From Caldifarciminota bacterium (lineage in GTDB: Bacteria; Hydrothermota; Hydrothermia; B15-G9): a DNA stretch of 35,538 bases. Both the position numbers and the translations under genes were made by a program. The stretch is from NCBI GenBank assembly GCA_027037615.1, contig JALVZN010000061.1:1-35538 (forward strand), read 5' to 3'. Below, in pieces: positions 15,494-23,079 of the stretch; the first letter of the stretch is position 1, and the number at the start of each line of letters is the position of its first letter. Under the pieces are notes generated by a model, which made no database searches, had not been told where the DNA came from, and saw only the letters and a program-made list of their open reading frames with translations.

Positions 15494-16639
15494 ATGAAAC
15501 ACGGAACTCTTGAGATAATTATCAAGTGGAGGAGATTTATTTACCTAAATGTCATAGCGGTGACATTATTTTCCATTATCCTCGTTTTTGTTGTAAAGCC
15601 GAAATACACCGCACATACCTCATTCCAGCCTGTAATCGAACTGCAGGAAGGTCAGGCAGGCGCTTCCCTCGCCCTTTCGATGATGCTCGGACAGGGTTTC
15701 ATGTCTCCGGGCGACATGTATATCGACATAATGAAAAGCAGGCTCGTTCAGGATTCGATAATCAAAAAATTCAATCTCATGAAGAAATTCAAGACGAAGA
15801 ACATGGACAAGGCGAGGAAGCGGTTTAACGATGTGGTCGAGTTTAAGTCCAGACTCACAGGGATGGTGGATGTCTCCGTCACGCTCGACGACCCTGTGTT
15901 GGCGGCGGAGGTTGCAAACAGCATAGTCGAACGGCTTGATGAAGTTAATCGTGAGATCATAATGACCAAAGGCAAAGAGATGCGGATATTCCTGGAGAAA
16001 AGGCTGGAGGAGGCCAGGGCCGATCTTGATAGCACCCAGAAAAAACTTGAGGAGTTCCAGAAAAAACACAAAGTTCTTGACATTTCGGACGAATTGAAAG
16101 CGGCCATAACCGCATATTCCAACCTGAAAGCGCAGGAATTGAGCAAAGAAATTCACCTGCAAACGCTTTTGAAGGTGTTATCGCCCGACAATCCTCAGGT
16201 GCACAAGGTGCAGATAGAGCTGAATTCCATCAAGCAGAAGTTGAAACAGTATGAAACCAAAGGGATAGGCGGGTTCGGTGCAGGCATAAATGTGCCACTC
16301 GATAGCATGCCATCCGTTGCAGTCCAGTTCGCCAACCTCAAGATGGACCTGGAGATAAAGACCAAAGTCTATGGTTACATCGTCGAGCAATACGAGAAGG
16401 CACGGGTGATGGAGGCCAAGGATACGCCGACACTTCAGGTGATAGATGTTGCCATCCCACCTGAGCTTAAGTCGTGGCCGAAACGCAAGGTCTTTGTGAT
16501 AGCGTCGTTCGTCATAAGCCTCATATTTTCCATATTGCTCGCTTTTGTGCTCGAATTCATCGACAGGATCTACGCTGATCCTGCTTTTGACACATTCAGG
16601 AAGGCAATTGAAAAAATAAAAGGAGATTTGAAGCTGTGA
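15494..16639 (+). CDS. Wzz/GumC-type polysaccharide chain-length (co-polymerase) protein
   Basis: Inner-membrane protein with two membrane helices flanking a large periplasmic part; this family sets polysaccharide chain length or supports export. 381 residues. TM1 about 15-34 (YLNVIAVTLFSIILVFVV), Wzz N-terminal domain, a long coiled coil about 160-240 (KRLEEARADLDSTQKKLEEF), the proline-containing segment DVAIPPELKSWPKRK, then TM2 about 334-355. No tyrosine-kinase domain. Start codon is leaderless. Its stop overlaps the GTG of murQ, so they are coupled, which is unusual because glycosyltransferase genes would be expected instead. Confidence 0.85.
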   Translation: MKHGTLEIIIKWRRFIYLNVIAVTLFSIILVFVVKPKYTAHTSFQPVIELQEGQAGASLALSMMLGQGFMSPGDMYIDIMKSRLVQDSIIKKFNLMKKFKTKNMDKARKRFNDVVEFKSRLTGMVDVSVTLDDPVLAAEVANSIVERLDEVNREIIMTKGKEMRIFLEKRLEEARADLDSTQKKLEEFQKKHKVLDISDELKAAITAYSNLKAQELSKEIHLQTLLKVLSPDNPQVHKVQIELNSIKQKLKQYETKGIGGFGAGINVPLDSMPSVAVQFANLKMDLEIKTKVYGYIVEQYEKARVMEAKDTPTLQVIDVAIPPELKSWPKRKVFVIASFVISLIFSILLAFVLEFIDRIYADPAFDTFRKAIEKIKGDLKL

Positions 16640-17598
16640 TAGATCCAGTATTCAATGAGATCAAAGATCTGCTCACTGAACAGAGGAACCCTGTGAGCAA
16701 AGATATCGATATAATGAGCATAGAAGACGCATTGAGGGTGATCAATTCCGAGGATCAGAAGGTTGCGAAAGCGGTTGAGAAGGAGATCCCTCACATAGCG
16801 AAAGTGGTTGAGATCTATGTGGATACGATAAAGAGGGGCGGTAGGATTTTCTACATAGGTGCGGGCACATCCGGCAGGCTTGGAGTTCTTGATGCAGCTG
16901 AGCTTCCTCCGACATACGGGACGCCGTTCTGGCTTGTGCAGGGCCTGATAGCCGGCGGTTACGGAGCTGTCTTTCGGGCTCAGGAAGGGGCAGAGGACGA
17001 TCCAAAGAACGCAATCGGTGACCTGAAGGAGCGCGGCCTCACGGCTAACGACTTTGTCATAGGCATAGCCGCATCCAAGAGGACGCCTTATGTCGTTGCC
17101 GGCCTTAAGTATGCCCGCGAGGTAGGCGCAAAGACAGCGATGATAACGGTCATACCCCGTGAACAGGTCGATCTGGATGTCGATGTTAAGATCTGCCCCG
17201 TCGTTGGGCCAGAAGTGGTTATGGGCTCAACAAGGATGAAGGCCGGCACAGCGCAGAAGCTTGTCCTGAACATGATCTCGACGGTCGCGATGATTCGCCT
17301 CGGCAAGGTCTATCAGAACATGATGGTCGATCTGTGGGCCACATCCAAGAAGCTTGTTGAGCGCTCGAAGCGGGTCATCATGATCGCCACCGGTGTGGAT
17401 TATGATACTGCGGCTCATTACCTTGACCTCGCAGGCGGTAGCGTTAAAATTGCTATCGTCATGATATTGTCCGGTGCCGATTACGAGGAGGCTAAGAAGA
17501 AACTCGAAGAGGCTGACGGATTTGTGAGGTTTGCCATCGAAAACATTAAAGGGAAGGTGGCGATCGACAATGCTCAGACCGTTAAAGAGGATACTTGA
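16636..17598 (+). CDS. murQ: N-acetylmuramic acid 6-phosphate etherase
   Basis: Cleaves the lactyl ether of MurNAc-6-phosphate to GlcNAc-6-phosphate and D-lactate in cell-wall recycling. 320 residues, close to the usual ~300. SIS-domain core with YIGAGTSGRLGVLDAAELPPTYG; E89 corresponds to the catalytic glutamate, and EGAED (E120) supplies the second conserved acid. The GSTRMKAGTAQKLVLNMIST segment is diagnostic. Start GTG overlaps the previous stop (GTGA). No anmK, nagZ or PTS gene is nearby, so the source of MurNAc-6-P is not visible here. Confidence 0.95.
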   Translation: MIDPVFNEIKDLLTEQRNPVSKDIDIMSIEDALRVINSEDQKVAKAVEKEIPHIAKVVEIYVDTIKRGGRIFYIGAGTSGRLGVLDAAELPPTYGTPFWLVQGLIAGGYGAVFRAQEGAEDDPKNAIGDLKERGLTANDFVIGIAASKRTPYVVAGLKYAREVGAKTAMITVIPREQVDLDVDVKICPVVGPEVVMGSTRMKAGTAQKLVLNMISTVAMIRLGKVYQNMMVDLWATSKKLVERSKRVIMIATGVDYDTAAHYLDLAGGSVKIAIVMILSGADYEEAKKKLEEADGFVRFAIENIKGKVAIDNAQTVKEDT

Positions 17599-18118
17599 CA
17601 GGAAAAAGCACAAAAAACTAATCGAAAATTACAAAATAGACGAGGATTTCGTCGAGGCAAAGTTAGAAGTAAAGGACCTTGATCTTTTCATCGAAAAATT
17701 CCGGAAATTCCTCAACCAGCAGGAGGTCAGGGATACATTTCGTTGTCATGAGCTTCTGCTCCAATTGGATCAAACTGATCGGCTTCCGATTAAATTCGAT
17801 GGCGTGGAAGGCGTGGGGTTTGTCGATAACTTCAAGATCTCATGTGGCAGCGAGCTCATGGGCCTGATCGTCGCCAAGTTCATCGACAGAAAGTTCTTCA
17901 TCCTCTCCCCTCAGCTCAGGAGAAAGGTCACGCCCGATGAGGTGAAACACCTCAAAGAGGACTGGAAAGCCCCAATAGAACCCATAAGGATATACCTGAA
18001 ACCTGTTGATATCCCGAAGTTTACCGAATTGTTCGAGAAGTTCGTCGCGGGTTATCGGGATGCCTATCCCAACCCGCTCTCGGAAAGGTTTGCGCCTCGC
18101 GTGAACGAAATCAGGTAG
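17570..18118 (+). CDS. protein of unknown function downstream of murQ
   Basis: 182 residues from the ATG at 17570 (AAGGTGG upstream); an earlier ATG at 17531 is further inside murQ. Not recognised. No signal peptide or membrane helix; a basic N-terminus, then a mixed alpha/beta, charged soluble protein. A hydrophobic segment near the middle (GSELMGLIVAKFIDRKFFILS) could be a strand-helix core. It overlaps murQ by 29 bases and so is co-translated with it. Its stop abuts the stop of the convergent phospholipase gene with no base between. Confidence 0.75.
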   Translation: MLRPLKRILDRKKHKKLIENYKIDEDFVEAKLEVKDLDLFIEKFRKFLNQQEVRDTFRCHELLLQLDQTDRLPIKFDGVEGVGFVDNFKISCGSELMGLIVAKFIDRKFFILSPQLRRKVTPDEVKHLKEDWKAPIEPIRIYLKPVDIPKFTELFEKFVAGYRDAYPNPLSERFAPRVNEIR

Positions 18119-19030
18119 CTAAGCCGGGTTCAAAACGCTGGAGATCTCGTCTATCTTCTCAGTTGCGGCCTTTTCGCCCGCCTCGATCGCTATTTTGGCC
18201 TTGTGGAACTCGTGGAGTTTTATCGGGACATCCACATCGATAACGACATCGGGCTGACTTTTCATCAAATTCAGGTCGATTATGCCGGATTCCATCACGC
18301 TGATCGACATCATGCCGATCACAGCGGCGTTGACCGCCATCTTCCGTTTGATGTCCATCCTGAAATTGGACAGCGCCTTGAAGAAATTGCGCTTTTTGTC
18401 GTAGAAATCCTGATTTTTCAGCTTCGACAGGTAGAGATCCATATCATCGGTGCTGGCTTTTATGCCGTATCTTGGAAGCACATTGACGGCGATGATCTTA
18501 TCGGCTCCGAGCACTTGGGCCGCGGATACAGGGACAGGGTCGATCACGCCGCCGTCAACGAGTATGGAGTCGCCGAAATCCAGCGGAGGGAACACGCCCG
18601 GAATGGACATGCTCGCGCGAATCGCATAGGCGAGGTTGCCCGCCGTGAAGATGACCTCTTTCAGGTTCAGCAGGTCGTAAGCCACAGCTGCGTAAGGCGT
18701 TTTCAGATCCTGAATCTTCGTGTCGATGCCCAGCATCTGCTGGAAAAATTCCAGCGGGTGGTTGCCGTCGATAAAGCCCGTGAGCCCCGGCCTTGGCGTC
18801 AGGAGTGCGAGCGTCCTGCCGAGATCCATCTGGAGCGCAAGATGTTCCATCTCCTCGGTCGAATAGCCGTAGGCGTAAAATCCGCCCACGATCGAGCCCA
18901 TGCTGCAGCCGACGATGATGTCGGGCTTAAAGCCGAATTCCCTTTCAAGCACCTTGATTACGCCGATGTGGGCATAACCTTTCGCCGCTCCGCCGCCCAG
19001 AACCAGTGCGACCTTCTCTTTCTTCCCCAT
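18119..19030 (-). CDS. patatin-like phospholipase (RssA/NTE type)
   Basis: Serine acyl hydrolase acting on phospholipid or lysophospholipid. 303 residues. Oxyanion loop LGGGAAKGYAHIGV at 11-24, nucleophile elbow G41-C-S43-M-G45, and catalytic aspartate D159 in VDGGVIDPVP complete the Ser-Asp dyad. No signal peptide, so cytoplasmic or membrane-associated. SD AAAGGAG upstream. 62 bases separate it from the eRF1-like gene, with a strong hairpin between. Physiological substrate unknown. Confidence 0.92.
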   Translation of the reverse strand: MGKKEKVALVLGGGAAKGYAHIGVIKVLEREFGFKPDIIVGCSMGSIVGGFYAYGYSTEEMEHLALQMDLGRTLALLTPRPGLTGFIDGNHPLEFFQQMLGIDTKIQDLKTPYAAVAYDLLNLKEVIFTAGNLAYAIRASMSIPGVFPPLDFGDSILVDGGVIDPVPVSAAQVLGADKIIAVNVLPRYGIKASTDDMDLYLSKLKNQDFYDKKRNFFKALSNFRMDIKRKMAVNAAVIGMMSISVMESGIIDLNLMKSQPDVVIDVDVPIKLHEFHKAKIAIEAGEKAATEKIDEISSVLNPA

Positions 19031-19050
19031 TGTAAAACTCCTTTGTGTCT

Positions 19051-19080
19051 TTGCGACCTCAGGTTGGGCTGAGATCGCGA
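19051..19080 (-). promoter_or_regulatory. intercistronic hairpin between the eRF1-like and phospholipase genes
   Basis: Arms 19051-19062 and 19069-19080 pair over about 12 positions, with G-U wobbles on the minus-strand RNA, around a six-base loop. No U tract follows, so it may be an mRNA processing or stability element, or an inefficient terminator, that sets the ratio of the two products. Confidence 0.5.
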
Positions 19081-19092
19081 TTTTTGAACGAC

Positions 19093-20262
19093 TTAACCTT
19101 GAGCGTTTTCGCCCTCTTCCTCGAACCTCAGCAAAGCCGCTATATGGCCTACATCTTCAAGCAACGATTTTTCAATGACATGTTCGACGCTGGCGCCCTG
19201 TTCTATGGCCTCCTCGATGGCATCATCAACGATGTCAACGACATGGAGCGTCTCGGAGCCACACACCGGGCAGATGGCCTCGTCCGTGCCGAGAAAACCG
19301 CATTTCGGGCACCTGACGCCTGAGACCTCGTAACCCTCCTCGACGATCAGCGTCTGAACCTGATTGTGCATGAGCGCATCAAGCGTGTCCTTGAGTCCAC
19401 AGACGGCAAATTGACCCTCCGAAAGCCTGTCCTTCAGCTCCCTGACCAGCTTCATCTCCTCCTCCCGCTCGACGATCTCCTCGATCTTCCTCGCCCTCCT
19501 CAGGATGGCATCGATGCTGTCCGACGGTGAGGCCTCAAACCTGCCGGCAACCTTCTGCCTCAACCTGAACGGTAGATAAGCCATAAGCCGACCCGCCAGC
19601 TTCTTCGGCTCGCCGATTATCAGCAGATCGTAGTCTCTGAGCGACATGATCAGGTCTATCGATTCGGCGACATTCATGTAATGAGCCGCTATTGCGTAAT
19701 CGTATTTGCGTCTGAGCCTTGGAGGCGGCGATTTCAGCCTCGCCCTGAGGTTCAAATCGACAAGCTTCTCCGCATCCACTATGGAGCCCATGAACATCTC
19801 GTAAAATCTGGCCTTCTTATGGTCAACTACGACAACGAGATAGCGCTTGTATTCGTCCAGCAGAAGGGTCAGCGGCCTGATGTAAGGCGAAAAATCGAAC
19901 ACCACCCGCTCCCTCAACGGCCTCGGCATGTAGTAAACCTGGAAAAACCCGCGCGCGGATGAGGAAAAGACGGCCACCCCTTTGATCAGGAACGGATTTG
20001 CGTCCTTGACCTCGATCGGCAGCTTATCCCTGACGAATCCCGAAATCTTATCGAAGTCCGCAAGCACCGACTTCCTCTGCTCCTCGGAATAATCCGCTTC
20101 TTCCAGCCTTTTGCGTGCCTCGTCTATCAACTTTTGAGCCCGTTCGACGAAATCGCCTCGTGCTTCCACCATCGATAGATAGAAACTCGTTATAAGATGC
20201 TCTCCATCAAAGAATTCCCTTAATTTCCTGAGCATGTCGTAGGTGATCATCCTGTTCGCCAT
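19093..20262 (-). CDS. bacterial eRF1-like (baeRF family) protein with zinc ribbon
   Basis: 389 residues. It resembles the bacterial archaeo-eukaryotic release-factor (baeRF) families: an N-terminal alpha/beta domain (1-130), a central RNase H-like eRF1 domain-2 part (YLVVVVDHKKARFYEMFMGS), and an eRF1 domain-3 part. A zinc ribbon with C318, C321, C331, C334 is inserted in the C-terminal region. No GGQ tripeptide is present, so it is not a classical peptide-release factor. Family-level suggestions are ribosome rescue or tRNA/peptidyl-tRNA handling. SD AAAGGAGG precedes the ATG. It lies between a Panacea-like gene and a phospholipase on the same strand. Confidence 0.7.
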   Translation of the reverse strand: MANRMITYDMLRKLREFFDGEHLITSFYLSMVEARGDFVERAQKLIDEARKRLEEADYSEEQRKSVLADFDKISGFVRDKLPIEVKDANPFLIKGVAVFSSSARGFFQVYYMPRPLRERVVFDFSPYIRPLTLLLDEYKRYLVVVVDHKKARFYEMFMGSIVDAEKLVDLNLRARLKSPPPRLRRKYDYAIAAHYMNVAESIDLIMSLRDYDLLIIGEPKKLAGRLMAYLPFRLRQKVAGRFEASPSDSIDAILRRARKIEEIVEREEEMKLVRELKDRLSEGQFAVCGLKDTLDALMHNQVQTLIVEEGYEVSGVRCPKCGFLGTDEAICPVCGSETLHVVDIVDDAIEEAIEQGASVEHVIEKSLLEDVGHIAALLRFEEEGENAQG

Positions 20263-20324
20263 GTCCGACCTCCTTTTTGTGTGTTTTTAATAAAAATCGG
20301 TTGGGGCTGTGTCAAGTGGCGAGT

Positions 20325-20744
20325 TTATGGGCCGAAAAACTGCTTGTATTCAGGCAGACTGATGACAGCCCTGTTCAGCTCGGCGTCGCTGAGGGCGCCG
20401 TATCTCTCGATCACATCGTCCACCCTTTTGCGGATATCGTCGGGCAGGTTTATCGGCAGATCGGCTGTCAGCCGGAAGTATCCGCGAACGGGTTTGCCCT
20501 CATCGTCGTATTCCACGATCTTTTCGACGCCTTCCACCGTCTGGAGGAACTCAGGGAATCCCTCTATGTAAAAGGCTTCGGGATAGAGCTGATAGTAAAA
20601 CCGGGTGAGCTTATCGCCGTTCCGCCTGTAATACTCGATATCGATGAGGAACAGCAGGCGACTGAGGCGGAACGGATGCTGATCCGGCAATTTTGAAAGG
20701 ATATACCTGATGATCTCAGCCTCAAGGTTCATGTTGCCGTTCAT
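20325..20744 (-). CDS. Panacea (SocA/DUF4065)-like protein, no adjacent toxin
   Basis: 139 residues. The segment RLSRLLFLIDIEYYRRNGDKLTR, the Tyr-rich stretch after it, and a C-terminal VIERYGALSDAEL match the layout of the Panacea domain, known as the antitoxin part of diverse toxin-antitoxin pairs and as the SocA adaptor. Start ATG at 20744 is leaderless by promoter spacing; an ATG four codons later is possible. The gene downstream, 62 bases away, encodes the eRF1-like protein rather than a small toxin. Identification is by pattern only. Confidence 0.55.
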   Translation of the reverse strand: MNGNMNLEAEIIRYILSKLPDQHPFRLSRLLFLIDIEYYRRNGDKLTRFYYQLYPEAFYIEGFPEFLQTVEGVEKIVEYDDEGKPVRGYFRLTADLPINLPDDIRKRVDDVIERYGALSDAELNRAVISLPEYKQFFGP

Positions 20745-20750
20745 GCTTTT

Positions 20751-20780
20751 ATCATAAAGCTCTCAAGAGCGCCCGAACAA
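20751..20780 (-). promoter_or_regulatory. leaderless-type promoter of the Panacea-like gene
   Basis: Minus strand TTGTTC (20780-20775), 18-base spacer, TATGAT (20756-20751), then six bases to the ATG at 20744. No SD. It is back-to-back with the oligopeptidase promoter (20849-20878). Confidence 0.6.
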
Positions 20781-20848
20781 GCGGCATCATGCCCAATTTG
20801 AGAATCGGTCTCTATCGGCGAGGCAGGGCGCAGCGCCGTTCGACGGAA

Positions 20849-20878
20849 TTGGCCTCCAGTTCCGCATTGATTTATAAT
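20849..20878 (+). promoter_or_regulatory. promoter of the prolyl oligopeptidase gene
   Basis: TTGGCC (20849-20854), 18-base spacer, perfect TATAAT (20873-20878). Six bases later an ATG (20885) could be read leaderless, while an SD-led GTG follows at 20933. Confidence 0.6.
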
Positions 20879-20932
20879 CTGGCCATGGAACTTGTAACCT
20901 TGTTGTTAATAATAACTTCAGGAGGTCTCAAA

Positions 20933-22981
20933 GTGGACATAAAGTATCCCGATACTCCGATGCAGGAGGTGGTCGATACCCTGCACGGGGTAGAAGTTCG
21001 AGATCCTTATAGGTGGCTCGAAAACCTTGACGATCCGAAGGTTAGAGCGTGGATAGAGCAGCAGAACCAGCTGACCCGTTCGATACTCGATTCTTTGCCT
21101 GAGAGGGACGCGATCGAAAAAGAGATAGCCCGTCTGTTCAAAAAGGAATCGCTTTCCATGCCCACCTATCGCAACGGCCGTTATTTCTTCTACCGCCGGG
21201 ATCCTGAGCAGAACCATTCCGTGCTCTACATGTCGGTCGGGAAGTTCGACCCCGATGACGCCAGAGTCGTGATCGATCCCAATACTTTCAGCGAGGACGG
21301 AACGGTCGCGCTGGATTTCGCTTATATCTCGCTGGACGGCAAGCTGATCGCCTACGGTAAATCGGAGAAGGGGAGCGAGAACAGCACCCTCTACATCCTC
21401 GATGTCGATACGGGGAGGCAACTTGAGGATACCATACCGAACACCAAATGGACATCGCTTGCGTGGCTGCCGGACAACTCAGGTTTTTACTACACCCGCA
21501 ACACGGGCGGCGACAAATTCATACCGCGCGTGTTTTTCCACAGGCTCGGCACGAGATGGGAAGACGCCCCGATGGCCTTCGGCGACGGCCTGCCTGAGAC
21601 CGATCTTCCGGGTGTAAGCATCTCTCGCGACGGCAGATACATGTTTTTGTATATCCACCGCGGATGGGACAGCAACGATCTGTTCATCAAAGACATGCGG
21701 GACGGCTACGGTTGGGATGGCTGGAAGAAGATTGCCGAAGGGATCGATGCGAAGACCTACGCAACGGTTTACAGGGACACGGTTTACATCCTGACCAACT
21801 ACGAAGCGCCGCGATACCGAATTTTGAAGGCTCCGCTTGAAGATCCCGATATCACGAATGCGAAGGAGATCTACCCTCAACAGGGGCCTCGCACGGTAAT
21901 TCGGGGCATCTTCCTCGCCGGTGGAAAGCTCCTGATCAGATTGAGCCACAACACATATCAGAAGATGATCGTGGCAGACACCGACGGCAATGAGGAGTAT
22001 GAGATTTCAACTCCAACAGAAGGAATAATTTACGCCACGAACGAAACGGAGGACAGGCCGAGAATTTATTACTCGTTCCAGTCCTTCTTTTACCCTCCTG
22101 AGATTCACAGCTACGACCTGAAAACGCATGAGGACAGCCTCATCTACCGCATGAAGACCAGCTATAACCCTAAGAATTTCGAGCAAAAGTTTGTGTTTTA
22201 CAGGTCGAAAGACGGCACCGAGATTCCGCTCTACATACTTTACCCTCGTGGAATTAAGTTAGATGGCACTCATCCGGCCCTCCTCACGGGCTACGGCGGA
22301 TTTGATGTGTCGATGTCGCCTTACTACAATGAGATAGCCATGTTCTGGCTAAGTCACGGCGGCGTTTACGCCCTGGCTGCGTTGCGTGGCGGCGGAGAAT
22401 TCGGGGAGGAATGGCATCGCGCAGGCATGAGGGAAAACAAGCAGAATGTCTTTGACGATTTCATCGCTGCCGCCGAATACCTGATTGATAACGGCTACAC
22501 ATCGTCGGAACGGCTTGGCATAATGGGCGGCTCGAACGGAGGACTTTTGATCGGGGCGGCGATAACGCAGAGACCTGATCTGTTTCGTGCGGCCGTGTGC
22601 TCCGTGCCGCTCCTGGACATGGTGCGATACCACAAGTTTGGCGTCGCAAAGATATGGGTTCCCGAATATGGAAATCCCGACGACCCCGATGATTTCAAAT
22701 ACCTGTATGCTTACTCGCCGTATCATCATGTCAGGGAAGGGGTTGTCTATCCATCGGTCCTTTTCTGGACGGCGGAATCGGACGGGCGAGTGCATCCCAT
22801 GCACGCAATGAAGATGGCAGCTCGAATGCAGACCGTGGCAAGGCCCGACAGGCCGGTTTTGCTCTATGTCGAGCCGAAAGCGGGGCACGGAGTGGGCAAA
22901 CCGGTTAAAAAACGGATAAAGTCAACGGCCGATGAGCTGATTTTCCTCATGTGGCAATTGGACATGCTCAGAGAGAATTGA
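20933..22981 (+). CDS. prolyl oligopeptidase (S9A family serine peptidase)
   Basis: Cleaves short peptides after proline. 682 residues from the GTG at 20933, chosen because AGGAGG lies seven bases upstream and because the family normally begins around KYPDTP...HGVEVRDPYRWLE. An in-frame ATG at 20885 (16 codons earlier) would add a short hydrophobic N-terminus. Beta-propeller in the first ~400 residues, then the alpha/beta hydrolase domain. Catalytic triad S534 (GGSNGG), D617 (ESDGRVHPMH), H652 (AGHGVGKP). The supporting signature GYGGFDVSM and RGGGEFGEEWH segments are present. Single-gene transcript ended by a bidirectional terminator. Confidence 0.95.
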   Translation: MDIKYPDTPMQEVVDTLHGVEVRDPYRWLENLDDPKVRAWIEQQNQLTRSILDSLPERDAIEKEIARLFKKESLSMPTYRNGRYFFYRRDPEQNHSVLYMSVGKFDPDDARVVIDPNTFSEDGTVALDFAYISLDGKLIAYGKSEKGSENSTLYILDVDTGRQLEDTIPNTKWTSLAWLPDNSGFYYTRNTGGDKFIPRVFFHRLGTRWEDAPMAFGDGLPETDLPGVSISRDGRYMFLYIHRGWDSNDLFIKDMRDGYGWDGWKKIAEGIDAKTYATVYRDTVYILTNYEAPRYRILKAPLEDPDITNAKEIYPQQGPRTVIRGIFLAGGKLLIRLSHNTYQKMIVADTDGNEEYEISTPTEGIIYATNETEDRPRIYYSFQSFFYPPEIHSYDLKTHEDSLIYRMKTSYNPKNFEQKFVFYRSKDGTEIPLYILYPRGIKLDGTHPALLTGYGGFDVSMSPYYNEIAMFWLSHGGVYALAALRGGGEFGEEWHRAGMRENKQNVFDDFIAAAEYLIDNGYTSSERLGIMGGSNGGLLIGAAITQRPDLFRAAVCSVPLLDMVRYHKFGVAKIWVPEYGNPDDPDDFKYLYAYSPYHHVREGVVYPSVLFWTAESDGRVHPMHAMKMAARMQTVARPDRPVLLYVEPKAGHGVGKPVKKRIKSTADELIFLMWQLDMLREN

Positions 22982-23001
22982 AACAAAGAGAATTGAAACA
23001 A
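22972..23001 (+). repeat. perfect 15-bp tandem duplication across the oligopeptidase stop codon
   Basis: AGAGAATTGAAACAA occurs twice head to tail (22972-22986 and 22987-23001). The first copy contains the TGA stop (22979-22981). It looks like a recent slippage or duplication event. Confidence 0.9.
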
Positions 23002-23027
23002 ATCGCACCGTAGCGACGAAAAGAAAA

Positions 23028-23062
23028 AGCCTCACACAAATCCGTGTGAGGCTCATTTTTTT
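23028..23062. terminator. bidirectional terminator between the oligopeptidase and ftsH
   Basis: Perfect 10-bp stem AGCCTCACAC/GTGTGAGGCT (23028-23037, 23044-23053) with a six-base loop. Seven Ts follow on the plus strand and an A-rich run precedes, so it serves both convergent genes. Confidence 0.92.
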
Positions 23063-23079
23063 GCAATCTCAGCGGGGAT

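Noticed and set aside
22972-23001. Possible CRISPR repeat remnant (ATTGAAAC ends)
   Set aside because: Only two directly abutting 15-bp copies with no spacers; explained by tandem duplication.
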